From Scolanthus callimorphus (taxonomy: Eukaryota > Cnidaria > Anthozoa > Actiniaria > Edwardsiidae), in contig JAWWUD010000109.1 in NCBI GenBank assembly GCA_033964015.1, positions 248,001-312,000 on the forward strand: a DNA stretch of 64,000 nt, written 5' to 3'. Position 1 is the stretch's first letter. Each line of letters starts with the position of its first letter. The notes under the pieces are model-generated. The model saw nothing but the letters and a program-made list of their open reading frames with translations. It did no database searches and had not been told where the DNA came from. Both the position numbers and the translations under genes were made by a program. Shown one piece after another: positions 11,501 through 23,493 of the stretch.

Positions 11501-14500
11501 CTAAAATCGGAAATGGGAATTTTTATTTTTCCTTACTCACTGTTAATAACGTGAGTATGTATTTGGTTCTTGCTCTTATTCACATACTCACTACTCACTA
11601 GTATGTTGGTGGCGTGTGTGCTTGTTACTCTTATTCACATACTCACTACTCACTAGTATGTTGGCGGCGTGGCGGCGTGTGTGCTTGTTACTCTTATTCA
11701 CATACTACTCACTAGTATGTTGGCGGCGTGTGTGCTTGTTACTTTTATTCACATTACTCACTACTCACTAGTATGTTGGCGGCGTGTGTGCTTGTTACTC
11801 TTATTCACATACTCACTACTCACTAGTATGTTGGTGGCGTGTGTGCTTGTTACTCTTATTCACATACTCACTACTCACTAGTATGTTGGCAGTGTGTGTG
11901 CTTGCTACCCTTATTCACATACTAACTACTCACTAGTATGTTGGCGGCGTGTGTGCTTGCTACCCTTATTCACATACTCACTAGTATGTTGGCGGCGTGT
12001 GTGCTTGTTACTCTTATTCACATACTCACTACTCACTAGTATGTTGGCGGCGTGTGTGCTTGCTACCCTTATTCACATACTCACTACTCACTAGTATGTT
12101 GGTGGCGTGTGTGCTTGTTACTCTTATTCACATACTCACTACTCACTAGTATGTTGGCGGTGTGTGTGCTTATTACTCTTATTCACATTACTCACTACTC
12201 ACTAGTATGTTGGCGGCGTGTGTGCTTCTTACTCTTATTCACACTACTCACTACTCACTAGTATGTTGGTGGCATGTGTGCTTGTTACCCTTATTCACAT
12301 ACTCACTACTCACTAGTATGTTGGCGGTGTGTGTGCTTATTACTCTTATTCACATTACTCACTACTCACTAGTATGTTGGCGGCGTGTGTGCTTGTTACT
12401 CTTATTCGCATACTCACTACTCACTAGTATGTTGGCGGCATGTGTGCTTGTTACTCGTATTCACATTACTCACTACTCACTAGTATGTTGGCGGCGTCTG
12501 TGCTTGTTACCCTTATTCACATTACTTGCTTCTGATATCCACTTTGCTTAGGTTTTTAATTTTACTAGCTTTTTAAATGTATTATAACAAGTCAAAAGGG
12601 ATAATAAGAGACGTTCAGCCGCAGCCGGGTTGCTCACGTTACTACCGGTGAGCAAGAACCATAAACATGCTCACGTTCCTACCAGTGAGCAGGAGAAAAA
12701 AAAATATCTCTGTTCCGATAACAGGCAGCATATGTAATGCATGACTGCTGGTACCAGAATGGACGCTGATTACATATCTTTTGTTAATCATCCACCAGAA
12801 CGTATTAGTGACGTCAGTTGCAAACGAAGAATTGCTTTTTGATATCAGTTCCCAGTGCGATGCCTTGTTATTCTCATTTCTATCGAGTTGTTTTGACGTT
12901 GGACAGACGATTTCAGAAGAAATGGATCACTTTTGAGAAAAAATAGGAAAGAAAGTTTGAAATTCACCAGTAATGATGCCTTTTTGATGTTTTTCACAAA
13001 CGTTTGGGAAATTATGCGCGAATATGCGGGATTTGACGGATTATGCGCATTATGCGGAGAAAGCCAAATTATGCGTTTCCGCACCAGCGCATCAAACCAC
13101 GGGCCCTGCTAAAAAGACCTTCCTAAATAATATGAGTTGATATAGTGAAAGATCTATCAGTCTTGCTAAGAAAGAATACAGAATTTTCAAATTCACACGA
13201 TTTTTACAAGTTTAGAATGAGTTTCACCAATGAACCCCGGCTTCTAATCGCTTTTAGTGCCCATTTCCCCGCAGTATTACACTTAGAACGCCTTGCAGTT
13301 TTTTGTTGTGGCAATGAACTCAATTGATTTTGAATCGGTTTTGAAGGCAATTTCCCGACACATTTGGACTTTATGGCATAAAAACGACTCCAATAACTGT
13401 GACAAGTGTTTATTGTAGTTCAATGGGATGTATTTGCAAAATTGCTGGCAAATTCTGCATGATTTCACTGACTTTTTGCAAAATTCTGGCAAATTCTGTG
13501 GGATTTCACGGATTTACCTAAATTTCGCCCGAAATATCAGAAGGCCTGTCTTAAATTACTGACCTGCAATATGATGTTTTGTAACTTACAGTCATAGTAG
13601 TGATGCCTTTATGGATCTTTTAAGGAGCAAAACAAGTCACATACCTTGGTGTTTCAACAAACTTTTCCACAAGCATTTTGTCGTCATTGAAAGACTTTAT
13701 TGACTCATTCTTAGCGGATTCCAGACTTGACATGAACTCCTCTGGCTTATTAACAATTCTCATTCCCTGGAACACAGAAAAGATGGCTTTTGATATTTTC
13801 AACAAATTTGATTGAAATCCTGAATTTTTCAAGTTACTTCAATAGTTTACAACAATAGTTTGTTGGAAGATTGTCGCACCAGTATAACAATGATTCAAAT
13901 CCTATGAAAAATTTGATTTTTTAAATCTTTTTCCAACAGCATTCCAGGCCACATTTCCCTTGTCCCACAAAGAGATATTTCACAGAATATGTAAATAAAA
14001 CAAGCATGTCAATCATTACCTTGCCTCCTCCTCCTCTAACAGCCTTGAGCATAACAGGATATCTGACATAAAAAAAAATAATGTTTTAGGAATCAATGGT
14101 GTAGAGAAAACATTTTATTTACAACCAAAGTCAACTACAAGTAAAAACAAAGGCCAACAAATCTACAGTGTATTTTTTACCCAATTCTTTCAGCTTCTTG
14201 TTGCAATTTTTCAGGTGATTGGTCATCACCATGGTAACCCTCTATGATTGGCACTCCTGCATCACCCATAATGTATTTTGATGTGCTGTGAAATAACAAC
14301 AACACTATTTAGCTATACCATCTTTTTTTTTCTTTGACTTCTGCTCTTGGATCCTCTTCTTTGAGCAAATTAATTTACTTTTTCCATGTTTGTGCAAATA
14401 ACTTTCTGCCTGTTTTCAGATAAACATCAATGTGCTCAATAACAAATACCTCTTTATTCCCATATCCCTTATCGCTGAAGCAGGTGGGCCAATAAATATG

Positions 14501-17500
14501 ATGTTTTCCCTTTCACACAATTCTGCAAACTCAGGATTTTCAGATAGAAATCCATAGCCAGGATGAATAGCCTACAAGACAAACATCAGGAAATAAATCT
14601 TTCCCAGATCACTTCCTTTTTGGTGACTGTAAATATGTCAATACTAAAGAGATCAATGTTTTTATTGATTAATTCCAGAAAAGTTAAAAACCCACCATAG
14701 AGAGAATCGGAAAATCCAGGGAGGTTAATACACACCATTTTCAAACAACCACTGTATGTTTCACTGAAAATTCCAGGGGGTTCGGGGATTCTTAGGTAAA
14801 TTCCCTCCATGGTGAGGGGTAGGGATCATTTCTGGAACATTAAACATTTGATCAAATGATGAAATAAGAATGGAGCTATAAATAACTGAAATATACCTTT
14901 TTTTAGTTAATTAAAAATTTAGGCAATTGGTTCTATTACATTTTCTGGATACATTATCGGAATTGTACAGGCCATGTGTACTATGCTACACCTAGGGTTA
15001 ATGACAAAAACACAACATGGCACATATGACATGACACAGCATGACATGACAAATAATGGCAATGTATCTCACTCACTTGTGCTCCTGTCATTTTAGCAAC
15101 TTCAATAATCTTGTCCATTTTCAAGTAGCTTTCACTGGAGGGTGAAGGGCCAATATGATATGCCTCATCTGCCTAAAACAAAGATGAATAAAAAAGTGTT
15201 TATTGCAAAGTCACTAGTTGGTATGCCCAGCATTAGCAAAGTTAAGTGAGTGAATGACTTGTTTATCACTATTAAATAGAATTTCCAGGCTCCACCTGTG
15301 TGGTATCATAATAGCCAAGCAACCAGCAGTGGTTAGCAGTGGTTTGCAGGCTATTAGCCAATCAGAGCAGCTAAAAAACAATGGATCAATTTGAAAATCA
15401 AAGAAACCCGGTGCAAAGGCTGTTGGTCTGATGATGGGCCTTTAATGTGAGTGAGTTAGAAGTGATACACAATCTACTGTGTAGTTAAATTTGTATTATG
15501 AATATACCTCTTAGAAGGGATTGCATGCTGGGCTTCAAGCAATAAAGACCCATTTAAACCCAATGATTTGTTGCGTGTTTATACTTACAAGCTCAACATG
15601 TAAGGACTTAGCATCGGCATCACTGTACACAGCTACTGTTTGGACCCCCAACCTTCTTGCTGTGTGCATCACACGACATGCTATCTCCCCACGGTTGGCT
15701 ACAAGTACTTTACTGATAGGTTGGACTCCTACTCAGACAAGAAAACATAATACCTTTAGGATTTGGATGAAAAAAGTTGAGCAATTGCAGAACACCATTC
15801 ATGGATTTGATTCTTTCACAATTTCCTATAGAACAAGACAACAAAAAAGGATCAAATTCAAATCAGTGAGTAGCCTGCTTGCAGGCGGTACTGAGTGTTT
15901 TTATCGCGGAAAACCAGGTCCGTTCGATGATCGGGCGCCATCTTGGAATTTTGTGAGGCGCACGGTCCCGGGGGCGAGCGCAAAAATCGGGCCAAGGGGA
16001 GGGGGGAGGAGGAAAGGAGAGAAAAACCGCCTGCCCGAAAACTAGGTGATTCCCACATCCGCCCCCAACCCAGCATGACTGCCAACAACATTGTCACACA
16101 TTCTTCACGGGCAATCAGAACCGCAAAAATGCTTCAAGCTGTCATGTCGATCAAGTGGTTCGATCAAAACAAACCCACTCGAAACTTGGATCAGTTCTAA
16201 TTGGGAATTTGAGTTCGCCGAAGGGACGCAAATTCAATAGTTTGGCTCTGAGTTTGGCTTAGCGATGCCGGCCTTTCAAGGTATTGGTGTTTCATCGAGT
16301 TTTTGTTTGTTCCGGAAAAAAACACATACCTCTTGGGAAAATACTTGAAGGCAAAAGCAAAACTGCAATCCAGCTGTGTGAGTTGGGCTTGGAGTTTTCT
16401 TCAGTCTGAAGAGCTGATCAGGCCGAATTTATGTTATATAGCAGCTTACGGGAGGTTTTCTAAGTTCCAATAAACTCAGCAAAAGCATAAAACCAGATGA
16501 AAGAATCAGAGTTTCAATCTGCGCAAGCTAGCAGTGGAGAATTTGTATAAACAGCAATTCCTTCGCTGATGAGCGAGACTCATAGATAAACTCGGATGGA
16601 TTTCTTAGGATCTCAAATAGTTTGTCGCTCTTCAACTCTGTAGCAGTACATATTTTCTCCGAGTCTAATTTCTTCGGGATAACTATAACAGAAATTGGGC
16701 TACAGTTCACGAGCAGACTTATACCTGGGAGCAAATGGTTTCCTCCGCTCTTAGGCCGACGGCGAGCGAGCGAGGTTGTTCTCCCACGCTCGCCGTCGCT
16801 CTAAGAGAGAAAGAAACCACAATAGCTTGTAGTAGAGCAGACTTTTCCCGAAGCCCATCTGCATTGGCAAAACCGCCAATCGCCCCTCGAATAGCTCGCA
16901 CAAAGCCACGCTGTAAAGCGATCGTTTTCTTTTATTTTGGATTTCCGGACAGAAAGCCAACATTTGACTTCTAATGAAATGTACGTGACAAAATTAAAGA
17001 GTGACTGGTCTGTGTCATAACGTCCTATTGTTCTCTGACAGGCGCTCGACCAATCACTGATCCCGTCCGCCAGTGGACGGGATTCAAACTTTGTCCTCAG
17101 AATCACCTAGTTTTCGGGCAGGCGGTTTTTCTCTCCTTTCCTCCTCCCCCCTCCCCTTGGCCCGATTTTTACGCTCGCCCCCGGGACCGCGCGGCTCAAA
17201 ATTCCAAGATGGCGCCCGATCATCGAACGGACCGGGGTTTTCCGCGATAAAAACACCCAGTACCGCCTGCAAGCAGGCTAATCAGTGAGGGGAAGAGTAG
17301 ACTTTACAATCTCTCCCAGAATTTAAATATTTATGTATATTAAATTAACTAAATTATATCTTCCATTCAATAATTATAAGAGGCTCATTGTGTAAATAAT
17401 TTTTAATAAATTAAAGAAATTTGCAAAAGAAAAAGGGTAGAATTAAACGTAAATTTATAAAATATAAATGGGATTAAAAGAAGTAGTCGAACCGACCTGT

Positions 17501-17677
17501 CGATTTGTGCCTCGATAACAACTGACACAACGGGTTTCTATAAAATATGAAGACAGAAACTATTATCAAACTAATGTACCTTCTAAACCGTTGCAAATAC
17601 TAAGCCATAAAGACTAAATACCTGTACAAATTTATGTATCTTTTCCAATTTACTTTTCTCCCCAACGTGGCCGCCAT
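5571..17677 (-). CDS. MCCC1: Methylcrotonoyl-CoA carboxylase subunit alpha, mitochondrial (3' end outside window)
   Basis: Biotin-dependent carboxylase subunit of mitochondrial leucine breakdown. Its biotin-carboxylase domain carboxylates biotin using ATP and bicarbonate, for transfer to 3-methylcrotonyl-CoA by the MCCC2 partner. Exons in transcript order: 17622-17677, 17497-17537, 15589-15728, 15077-15172, 14450-14571, 14181-14285, 14020-14062, 13645-13766, 9762-9955, 9622-9689, 9193-9347, 8556-8644, 8301-8410, 7649-7741, 7136-7259, 6688-6774, 6524-6573, 5571-5708. All phases agree and give 611 residues. Visible: an Arg/Lys-rich targeting leader ([13 protein letters not shown]), [14 protein letters not shown] near residue 41, ATP-grasp loop GGGGKGM near 197, [14 protein letters not shown] near 323, [13 protein letters not shown] near 370, then the linker ending in LHLFTK. 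The biotinyl domain of about 100 residues is absent and probably lies left of base 1. Intron 2 and intron 8 carry large transposon insertions. Confidence 0.95.
7944..8234 (-). mobile_element. tRNA-derived SINE-like element
   Basis: Read on the minus strand from about 8234 there is a tRNA-like head: a box A-like TAGTTCAGCTGGTAGAGTGG and, about 30 bases on, a box B-like GTGGGTTCGTACC. The body continues through GACGTTAAAGAACCAC near 8000. The same body word, reversed, is at 41000-41020. The far end is not defined. It lies in the MCCC1 intron between the exons at 8301 and 7741. Confidence 0.65.
8447..8518. repeat. Dispersed hairpin repeat, copy 1
   Basis: A 70-bp unit with GACCACTTTATTACGTC followed by a stem, CGTGGTATATAAGAGGACATACCACG. 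A second copy lies at 25050-25120 in the same orientation. The copies differ at few positions, mostly single bases. It is probably the terminal part of a mobile element. Confidence 0.7.
10817..13108. mobile_element. CAGGG-tipped inverted-repeat element nested in the outer element
   Basis: The left tip is CAGGGCACGTGGTTTGATGCG and the right tip is its inverse with one change. A 6-bp flank, CTAAAA, is present on both sides (10811-10816 and 13109-13114). Subterminal regions are full of ATTATGCG words (10840-10930 and 13005-13080). The interior holds the 55-bp minisatellite at 11580-12535 and no recognisable transposase. The tip resembles hAT elements, which usually duplicate 8 bp, so the family is uncertain. 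Confidence 0.75.
11580..12535 (+). repeat. 55-bp minisatellite
   Basis: About 17 copies of a 55-bp unit containing ACTCACTAGTATGTTGGCGG, GTGTGTGCTTGTTAC and TCTTATTCACAT. Variation is low (GGCGGCG, GGTGGCG, GGCGGTG). It sits entirely inside the nested element at 10817-13108. Long open frames here are repeat by-products. Confidence 0.93.
15871..17280. mobile_element. 1.4-kb MULE-like element in MCCC1 intron 2
   Basis: Long inverted ends of about 180 bp face each other (15871-16050 and 17098-17280), tips TAGCCTGCTTGCAGGCGG and its inverse. A perfect 9-bp direct duplication, ATCAGTGAG, flanks the element (15862-15870 and 17281-17289). Long inverted ends with 9-bp duplications are typical of Mutator-like elements. 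The interior has a GC-rich hairpin at about 16735-16805 (GACGGCGAGCG against CGCTCGCCGTC) and no long conserved transposase frame, so it is probably non-autonomous. Confidence 0.88.
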
Positions 17678-17957
17678 ATTGGAAAATGGGAATACCGCTG
17701 ATAACTGCAGGCTCTGATCAGAACTCGAACTAAAGACTGGAAACTAGACAATTATTTCCCTAGCAACGTGTTTACCCACTGCCTGTTGCCAGGGAAGAGC
17801 ACATGGCATTCTGGGATATCAATGGCTGCCCTGGTAGAGTTGTTTTGGGATAACAGCTCAGAAATTTCTTGTTTTTTGTAATATTACGGGGTTAATACCT
17901 CGAGAATTCATGGTTTATAGATAAAGAAACAAATACTCTTGAAGCGGAGATTTAAAA
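17678..17957. promoter_or_regulatory. 280-bp bidirectional promoter between MCCC1 and the CXorf58-like gene
   Basis: The start codons of two divergent genes are 280 bp apart. Two X-box-like sites (RFX-binding) are visible: ATTTCCCTAGCAAC at 17754-17767, matching 12 of 14 positions of the consensus GTTNCCATRGNAAC, and GTTGCCAGGGAAGA at 17785-17798, matching 11 of 14. No TATA box was seen. X-boxes drive ciliary genes in animals, which would fit the CXorf58-like side; promoter use itself is inferred. Confidence 0.6.
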
Positions 17958-20900
17958 ATGGGGCAAAACCTTGACGAATCGCCTACAAACCAGAGACAAA
18001 CGTGCGTATTCTCACTCTGACTCTGACAGATTCGAATGTCATGCGTTGCTTTCATCCAATAGAATTTTGAAAATCCCACGATACCATTTTTACTTTCCAA
18101 TTAGAACATGCAGTGAAATGTGGCGATAATTCACATTTATCACAGTCGTACACTCTTGTAAGCTTGGTTTTCACCTTCCAGGGATACTGCACTTACACGG
18201 ATAGAGGCTACCAAGAAAATAGAGGCCTGTTGGTGCTCATATAGAGACAGACAGATGTTTAAATTACTCAAGTATGCTATATGTGCTGCTGTAAGTACCA
18301 GGATCTAGAATTTATTTAAGCCATGTATTTATATATAAACACCAATGAAATACCCGCGTATACATGAAATTGCCCGTGCTCTGTGCTCGATTTTTAGGTT
18401 TTACTCAAATATAATTAGAATTTGGTATTTCATTGATGTTTATATAATAAACAGAACATTGCATGGTTGCTTGGAGATTACCACATGGCCATGTAATCCT
18501 CTATGTAATATATTTTCTCTCCTGATATCAACTGAGGATTTACCTTAAATATTATAATATTGCTTCTAGCAAGTTAATCTGGTAATGATAGTGTAGACAG
18601 ACTACTGATGGCAAGAGATTTTTTATAACATTAAATTATAATTTTCATCTAACATATTCCCTATGTCACAGGAGCATTCATTGACATTTGAGGTTCTTCG
18701 TAAAGTTTCTCCACTGGAAGCAGACTTACTAAGAGACCCTGCCGTCAATGCCAGAGTAAGATTTAGGTGAGTATTGATCTGGATCCCGCCCCCCCTGGGA
18801 CATACTTTAGATGCACTTTGTAACAAAAAAGCATGGAAAACCAGAGAGAATTTCTGTAAGCTTATTTCATGAACTGTATATAAACTAATATGTAAATTTA
18901 GAGAACAATACTTTCTCAGAGTGTTATGGTAACTGTTTTATTACAATATTCAAAAGCTTGTCAAAAAATACCCTTTCTTTTTTCTTTTTTTCTTCAGGTT
19001 TGGTGGAACTGAATTCCCTCCAATGATAATGTTCAAGATTTACATTCACACCAAGGGCCAGGGTCTGAAATACATTAGTGGGAAAAAGGTCATTAAACCA
19101 TCAACACAGGTAAGCTTCCCATACAGATGTATCCTTCTGCCAATAAATATTTATACACTCAATGTCTCACAAATACCAGAGCAATGTTATGAAGAAAAAA
19201 ACATCTGTACACTGAAAATACTCAATGTGAAATTTCAGAACCTTGCATTCTTAAGGGTCTCTTTTTCTGCTAACTGGTATTTGCCCTTTTGGATGCCTCA
19301 GTAAAAGTTGTTTCAATAGCCGTCAGTAGAGACCGAAAACTCATCTTAGTGTGAAACCGGGACGAGACAGATTTTTGATGGGAAATCGTCTGAATTCATA
19401 TCAGACGGAAAACTTCTCAGATGAAAAACCCATCATGACGAGTTTTCCATCCTCTAGTGTGAATATGGCTGAACATGCAGTCAATATTTATTTATTTGTT
19501 TTTTAGGCTGCTTGTGACTCACTAAGGCTCATGGGTAACAGGAAATTCTATGATCAAATGACTGCTGATTTGTGTCAACAAGAAAAGGACAAGATTACAG
19601 ATGAAATTGATGTTACAACAATGAAGGATTACATGAAGGTAATCAGACAAATGTTGATTTCTTTATGCAATTTGCAGGGACGTCAACTCTCCCAGTTTTG
19701 CCAGGAGTCTCAAGATTTTTCACTTTGTCTCCTGGGAAAAATTCAAGATGATTGTCATACATTCACTGTATTTCTCCCAGGAGAATTTAAGGAAATTTCG
19801 AAATCTGGCGGTCTCCAGATTTTTGATGTCCTGGGGTGGATTTGCCATGGGATTTGATATTGATTTTTATTGTGTTTTTCCCCAGTATATAAGCAACTTG
19901 GATGAAGCACCAGCATACACAGGAGGGAGATCAAACATGTGGAGAAGGTTGACATTGGATGGTAAAGAATTATTCAATCAGTTACAAAAATCATGAAGAA
20001 GAAGAAGAGTTTAATCCAATATAATACTAAATAATAGTACATTCGGATTGAATGTTCATCAGGATTGGCCATTGGCCACAAAATAGTTTTTACCAGAAGT
20101 ATTTTGTTGGTTTAAAATTTGGAACCAATGAGGGAACAGAACAGTTTATGGCTTCCTGGAAAGTACTAATTAGTATTGAAAGGGAAATTTAAGATTACAA
20201 GTGTAATCTTAAATTAAGTGCTTAAGTAACATGTGCTGTTAAAATACTTTTTGCCAAAAAATGGTGCTGGTTTATTTATGGATTTTTAGCCCACATAGAG
20301 ATATTTTGAAAGCTGTTAGGTCCTAACTAATGTTTATAAATAATATGATTTGTCATTGCAGCCATTCCAAGAAAGAATATAGTACATGACATATTTAGTT
20401 TTGTAATATCTGGGATAGCATCACCCCGTCTAGCAGAGGAGTGTCCAGAATTACTGTCCGTCCGCCCACCCACACAAGCTGTCCAAGTAGCCAGGATAGA
20501 GGCCATACCAAAATATCATAGGTGAGCATGAACTCTGAATTACACACTTCTGCCAGCTCTCCATATTTTCACAGGACACTCCAGATTCTTTTTACCAGAT
20601 CTTCTGTTTAGCACCTCAAATTTCCAGCAATTTTCTGATCCACAGTATTGATGTTTGTTCTGTCCTCAATGATTCAGGGATAGTTTGAAAACGTTTTGGA
20701 AAGATTTTTCTGGAAAATGGAAAGCATTGAAAAATCATCCAGATTTTAGAGCTTCTGGGTTGGCAGATATGAATTTATGCTGACCAGTGACAGATGAAAA
20801 TAAGAAGAAAAAAAAATATACTATGACAAAATTCATCACTGATATTGCAATGGTCACATTGTGAAGAGGATATTATATGCTTACAGACAAGGGAACTATG

Positions 20901-21746
20901 AAACCAAAAGCTTGAATGATTTCCAAGCAATTCCTTTTCATTTAATTTGTTTATTTTAATATTTTATCGTAGAAATAAAGACATTGACTTATCAGGAGGT
21001 ACATCAACTGCAAGACGCACTCGGAAGGCCAAACAAAGAGTAGAAAAGATGCGGCGACTTTATGGAATAACCAGTCCTAAGCCAGTAAGTACAGAACTCT
21101 AGCGCTCTTGTCGCGGTTATTCTACTTTAAAAAAAGCTTGCCAAGCGTTGACAAACTTTGAAGATTGGGTTAAACTGTGCAAGTAATTGTACGTCATCGC
21201 GCGTGGAGAAGGTGAAATCCACGGGACGCAACTAAACGTAAACCTACTAACAGAAAATCTTAGAGCCGATTGCATATGACATGATTTGACGCAAATCTAA
21301 TGCACCAATTCGGAACAAAACGCATAGGAGTAAACGCAAAGAAAGTGCCAATTACTCACGACAGTCATCTGAAATCTGCTCTTACAGGATTCTGGCAGAG
21401 GTTTAACGCATAGGCGCGTAGCCAGGGTTTTCTGGCAGCGCGCCATACAAAAAGTATGTGGTACATTTACTAATATTTTTGGTTGATAGTACACAAGTGC
21501 GTATGACGTACTGTACTACGCACCTGATGCCTTTGTCGTAAGTGCGAATCGTAATATTACATGAAAGAAACTGCAAAATCCTTTCATCTTTGTCGCTAGG
21601 AAGAAGATGTCACAATTTCAAACAGATCGCCGGATGCCAAAGCCGAGGATTTGTTCGAGACGGAGGACTGGGAAGAGGAGGGTGACAAGCTATACGAGTG
21701 GGCTCAAAACCTCTCCATGGAAGAACTTGGTGTAGTGTCACCATAG
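17958..21746 (+). CDS. CXorf58: CXorf58-like protein, complete
   Basis: Orthologue of human CXorf58, a protein of unknown molecular function. Nine exons: 17958-18001, 18182-18290, 18672-18766, 18998-19109, 19507-19638, 19886-19961, 20362-20521, 20973-21084, 21600-21746, giving 328 residues with every junction in phase. The family core is clear: MFKLLKYAICAA, EVLRKVSPLEADLLRDP, FGGTEFPPMIMFKIYIHTKG, LMGNRKFYDQM, TDEIDVTTMKDYM, LDEAPAYTGGRSNMWRRL and VEKMRRLYGI. No signal peptide or membrane segment is seen. The first exon (MGQNLDESP...) is weakly supported because the N terminus is not conserved; it was chosen because it is open, ends at a GT donor and keeps phase. It shares a 280-bp promoter region with MCCC1 that has X-box-like sites. 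Confidence 0.88.
19320..19470. repeat. Small foldback repeat in CXorf58-like intron 4
   Basis: Opposed words GGGAAATCGTCTGA and TCAGACGGAAAAC, with a second pair AAACTCATCTTAGTGTG and GAGTTTTCCATCCTCTAGTGTG, form a hairpin-prone stretch. It is probably a small inverted-repeat transposon; no target duplication was identified. Confidence 0.45.
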
Positions 21747-23493
21747 TAACACCCTTAGCAACACCCCTAGTGTGTTGAAGTGGGTACGCTTCGTAATAGG
21801 GATATTCCGGAGTCATATTCTTAAATGATATGGCGATAGAAAGGAGAGGCCAAATATAATAATCCGCACATAAATAAGACTTCAGGCTCAAGGACGCTTG
21901 GGTGTGCCAAAATGCTACCTAAAAGATAAAGATAAACCAAGCAAGAGTTGTAAAAAGTGCCAACAGTTCGGCCCAAAGGAAGAGGGTCACGAAAGATGTC
22001 GGGAAAACGCGTGGCACATTATTGGACGGTATAAAGGAGTGGTTACAGCCATTGCAAGAAGCTTTAGGGGAAAGAAATCTGTATATTATATACTTCAGGG
22101 CTAAACAATCACTAAAATAATGCGTACCAAATAAATATGGTACGCAAGAATATGCGTAACCCCAAGCAAATCCAAGGACCTTTTAGACCCATTAAATGAA
22201 TGAATGAATGTAAATACAGTAGACTGTAAAATATTTTCTTAAAATAAAAGCTTTATTAGTAAACTTCAGCATCATCCACTTTGAGTAACTTCAAAATAAA
22301 ACAGTGGTTAAGTTCACACCACACTACTTGTTTTATTCATTTACTGTAATGTGGTATCAATGATACCTTTCAGAAAAGTCATGGCCTAGTTTGTCTCAAA
22401 ATATTTGAATATTTTAACCCCACGAGAGCGAAGGTAGCGATTGTTCGCCAATCAAATGGGAAAGAAATATATGTTATTTACCGGTTGGGAGGTCCGTATA
22501 GGGAAACACTGTGACCGAGGCAGGCCCGTAGCCAGGGGGGGGGGGGGGGGGGGGGGGGTTCGGGGATGCGCAAGCACCCCCCCACGCGACAAAAAGGTCC
22601 ACATTTAAGGGCTTGAAAACACTGTCTTAGTGACTAAACGGCGGACCAAACAGAAGACTGCAGTCACTTTGGCATACAGCCAGTTTCGTATGTGCTTTAT
22701 CTAGTGAATTTTGACTAGCGGTTAATAAATTCATACCACGTTGGTCCATTTTTTCTAGAAGAGGTGCGTGGGGAGGCGCTGATCGCCGACAAGGGCAACG
22801 ATGAACACGGGCACTATGAGTTCTATTTTTATATACATTTTTATTTCAAGCACTGGTTACCTATAATAAGTTAAAACGTTTTGATTACAATGCATTTGAA
22901 GTATGAACATATTTCTAAGAATACGGCGACTCATGACGCAAACGGCGAAACACTTATGTAATGAATTTGTCAGGTCCATGTATGACAAGAGGGTCATGGC
23001 TAAAAGGGATGGCTCAGAAGGACCTGATTAATAATTCATAGGATAAACAATAGAACGAAGCTACATGGATAACGTGGCATGTAGCTTCGTCCTACCGTGA
23101 AACCTGTGAATTATTACTGTGCGACTACGTCAACCGGACCATTTTGTAAGAAATTAGCCAATCAGAACACGAGTACTGAACAAAGGATCTTGAGATCTCA
23201 GGCATCAAAATAATCAGACGTATTGCAGGTATTAAATTTTCCTTAAAATGGTTTCAATCTCTGAATGACAAACTTTTTACGCGGTTGGCCCGGTTGACGT
23301 AGTCGCACAGTAATCTGGTCCTTCTGAGTCATCCCTTTTTATAGCCATGACCGCACAAGTTGTTGCTTCCCATTATGCGGTGCGACACGCGCATAAAACC
23401 AGGCCAGTTTGCCTTCCTCATCAAACCAAAAGCGGCAGTGATAGTCAAATACCGCGCCCTAGATTGAAGAGCCAATGCGATAAATTGCTATGG
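21747..23493. other. Tail-to-tail intergenic region
   Basis: The region between the stop codons of the CXorf58-like gene and IFT80. Candidate AATAAA poly(A) signals for the plus-strand gene lie at 22129-22134 and 22243-22248. It also holds a run of 24 G at about 22536-22559 and a foldback element at 22992-23351. A 68-codon open frame at 21898-22104 has no recognisable similarity and probably lies in the 3' UTR. Confidence 0.6.
22992..23351. mobile_element. Foldback/MITE element downstream of IFT80
   Basis: The left arm GGTCATGGCTAAAAGGGATG...CAGAAGGACC faces an inverted right arm GGTCCTTCTGAGTCATCCC...GCCATGACC. An inner inverted pair carries GTGCGACTACGTCAACCGG. A related fragment with CCCGGTTGACAAAGTGG lies at about 43840-43905. 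Confidence 0.7.

Larger units (their letters stand above)
10113..13550. mobile_element. Outer inverted-repeat element in MCCC1 intron 8, split by a nested element
   Basis: The left end reads CAGGCCTTCTGATATTTC and the right end GAAATATCAGAAGGCCTGTC, an inverted pair. TTAA tetranucleotides flank both ends (10109-10112 and 13551-13554), as in piggyBac or Kolobok insertions, but the right end has two extra bases, so the exact tip is uncertain. Inside the left arm, 10231-10272 and 10762-10810 are themselves inverted. No transposase frame was seen. Without the insertion at 10817-13108 the element would be about 1.1 kb. Confidence 0.7.

Noticed and set aside
11669..12551. Hydrophobic Leu/Cys-rich frames resembling membrane proteins
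   Set aside because: Readings of the 55-bp minisatellite inside a transposon. The hydrophobic look comes from CTT, TGT and ATT codons.
15521..16200. Open frames of 79-174 codons overlapping MCCC1 exon 3 and the MULE-like element
   Set aside because: They lie antisense to or across an MCCC1 exon and continue into inverted-repeat ends; the mirrored frame at 17073-17288 shows they are repeat-derived.
21898..22104. A 68-codon Lys/Cys-rich frame after the CXorf58-like gene
   Set aside because: No similarity, no splice context, and it lies before candidate poly(A) signals of that gene; probably 3' UTR.
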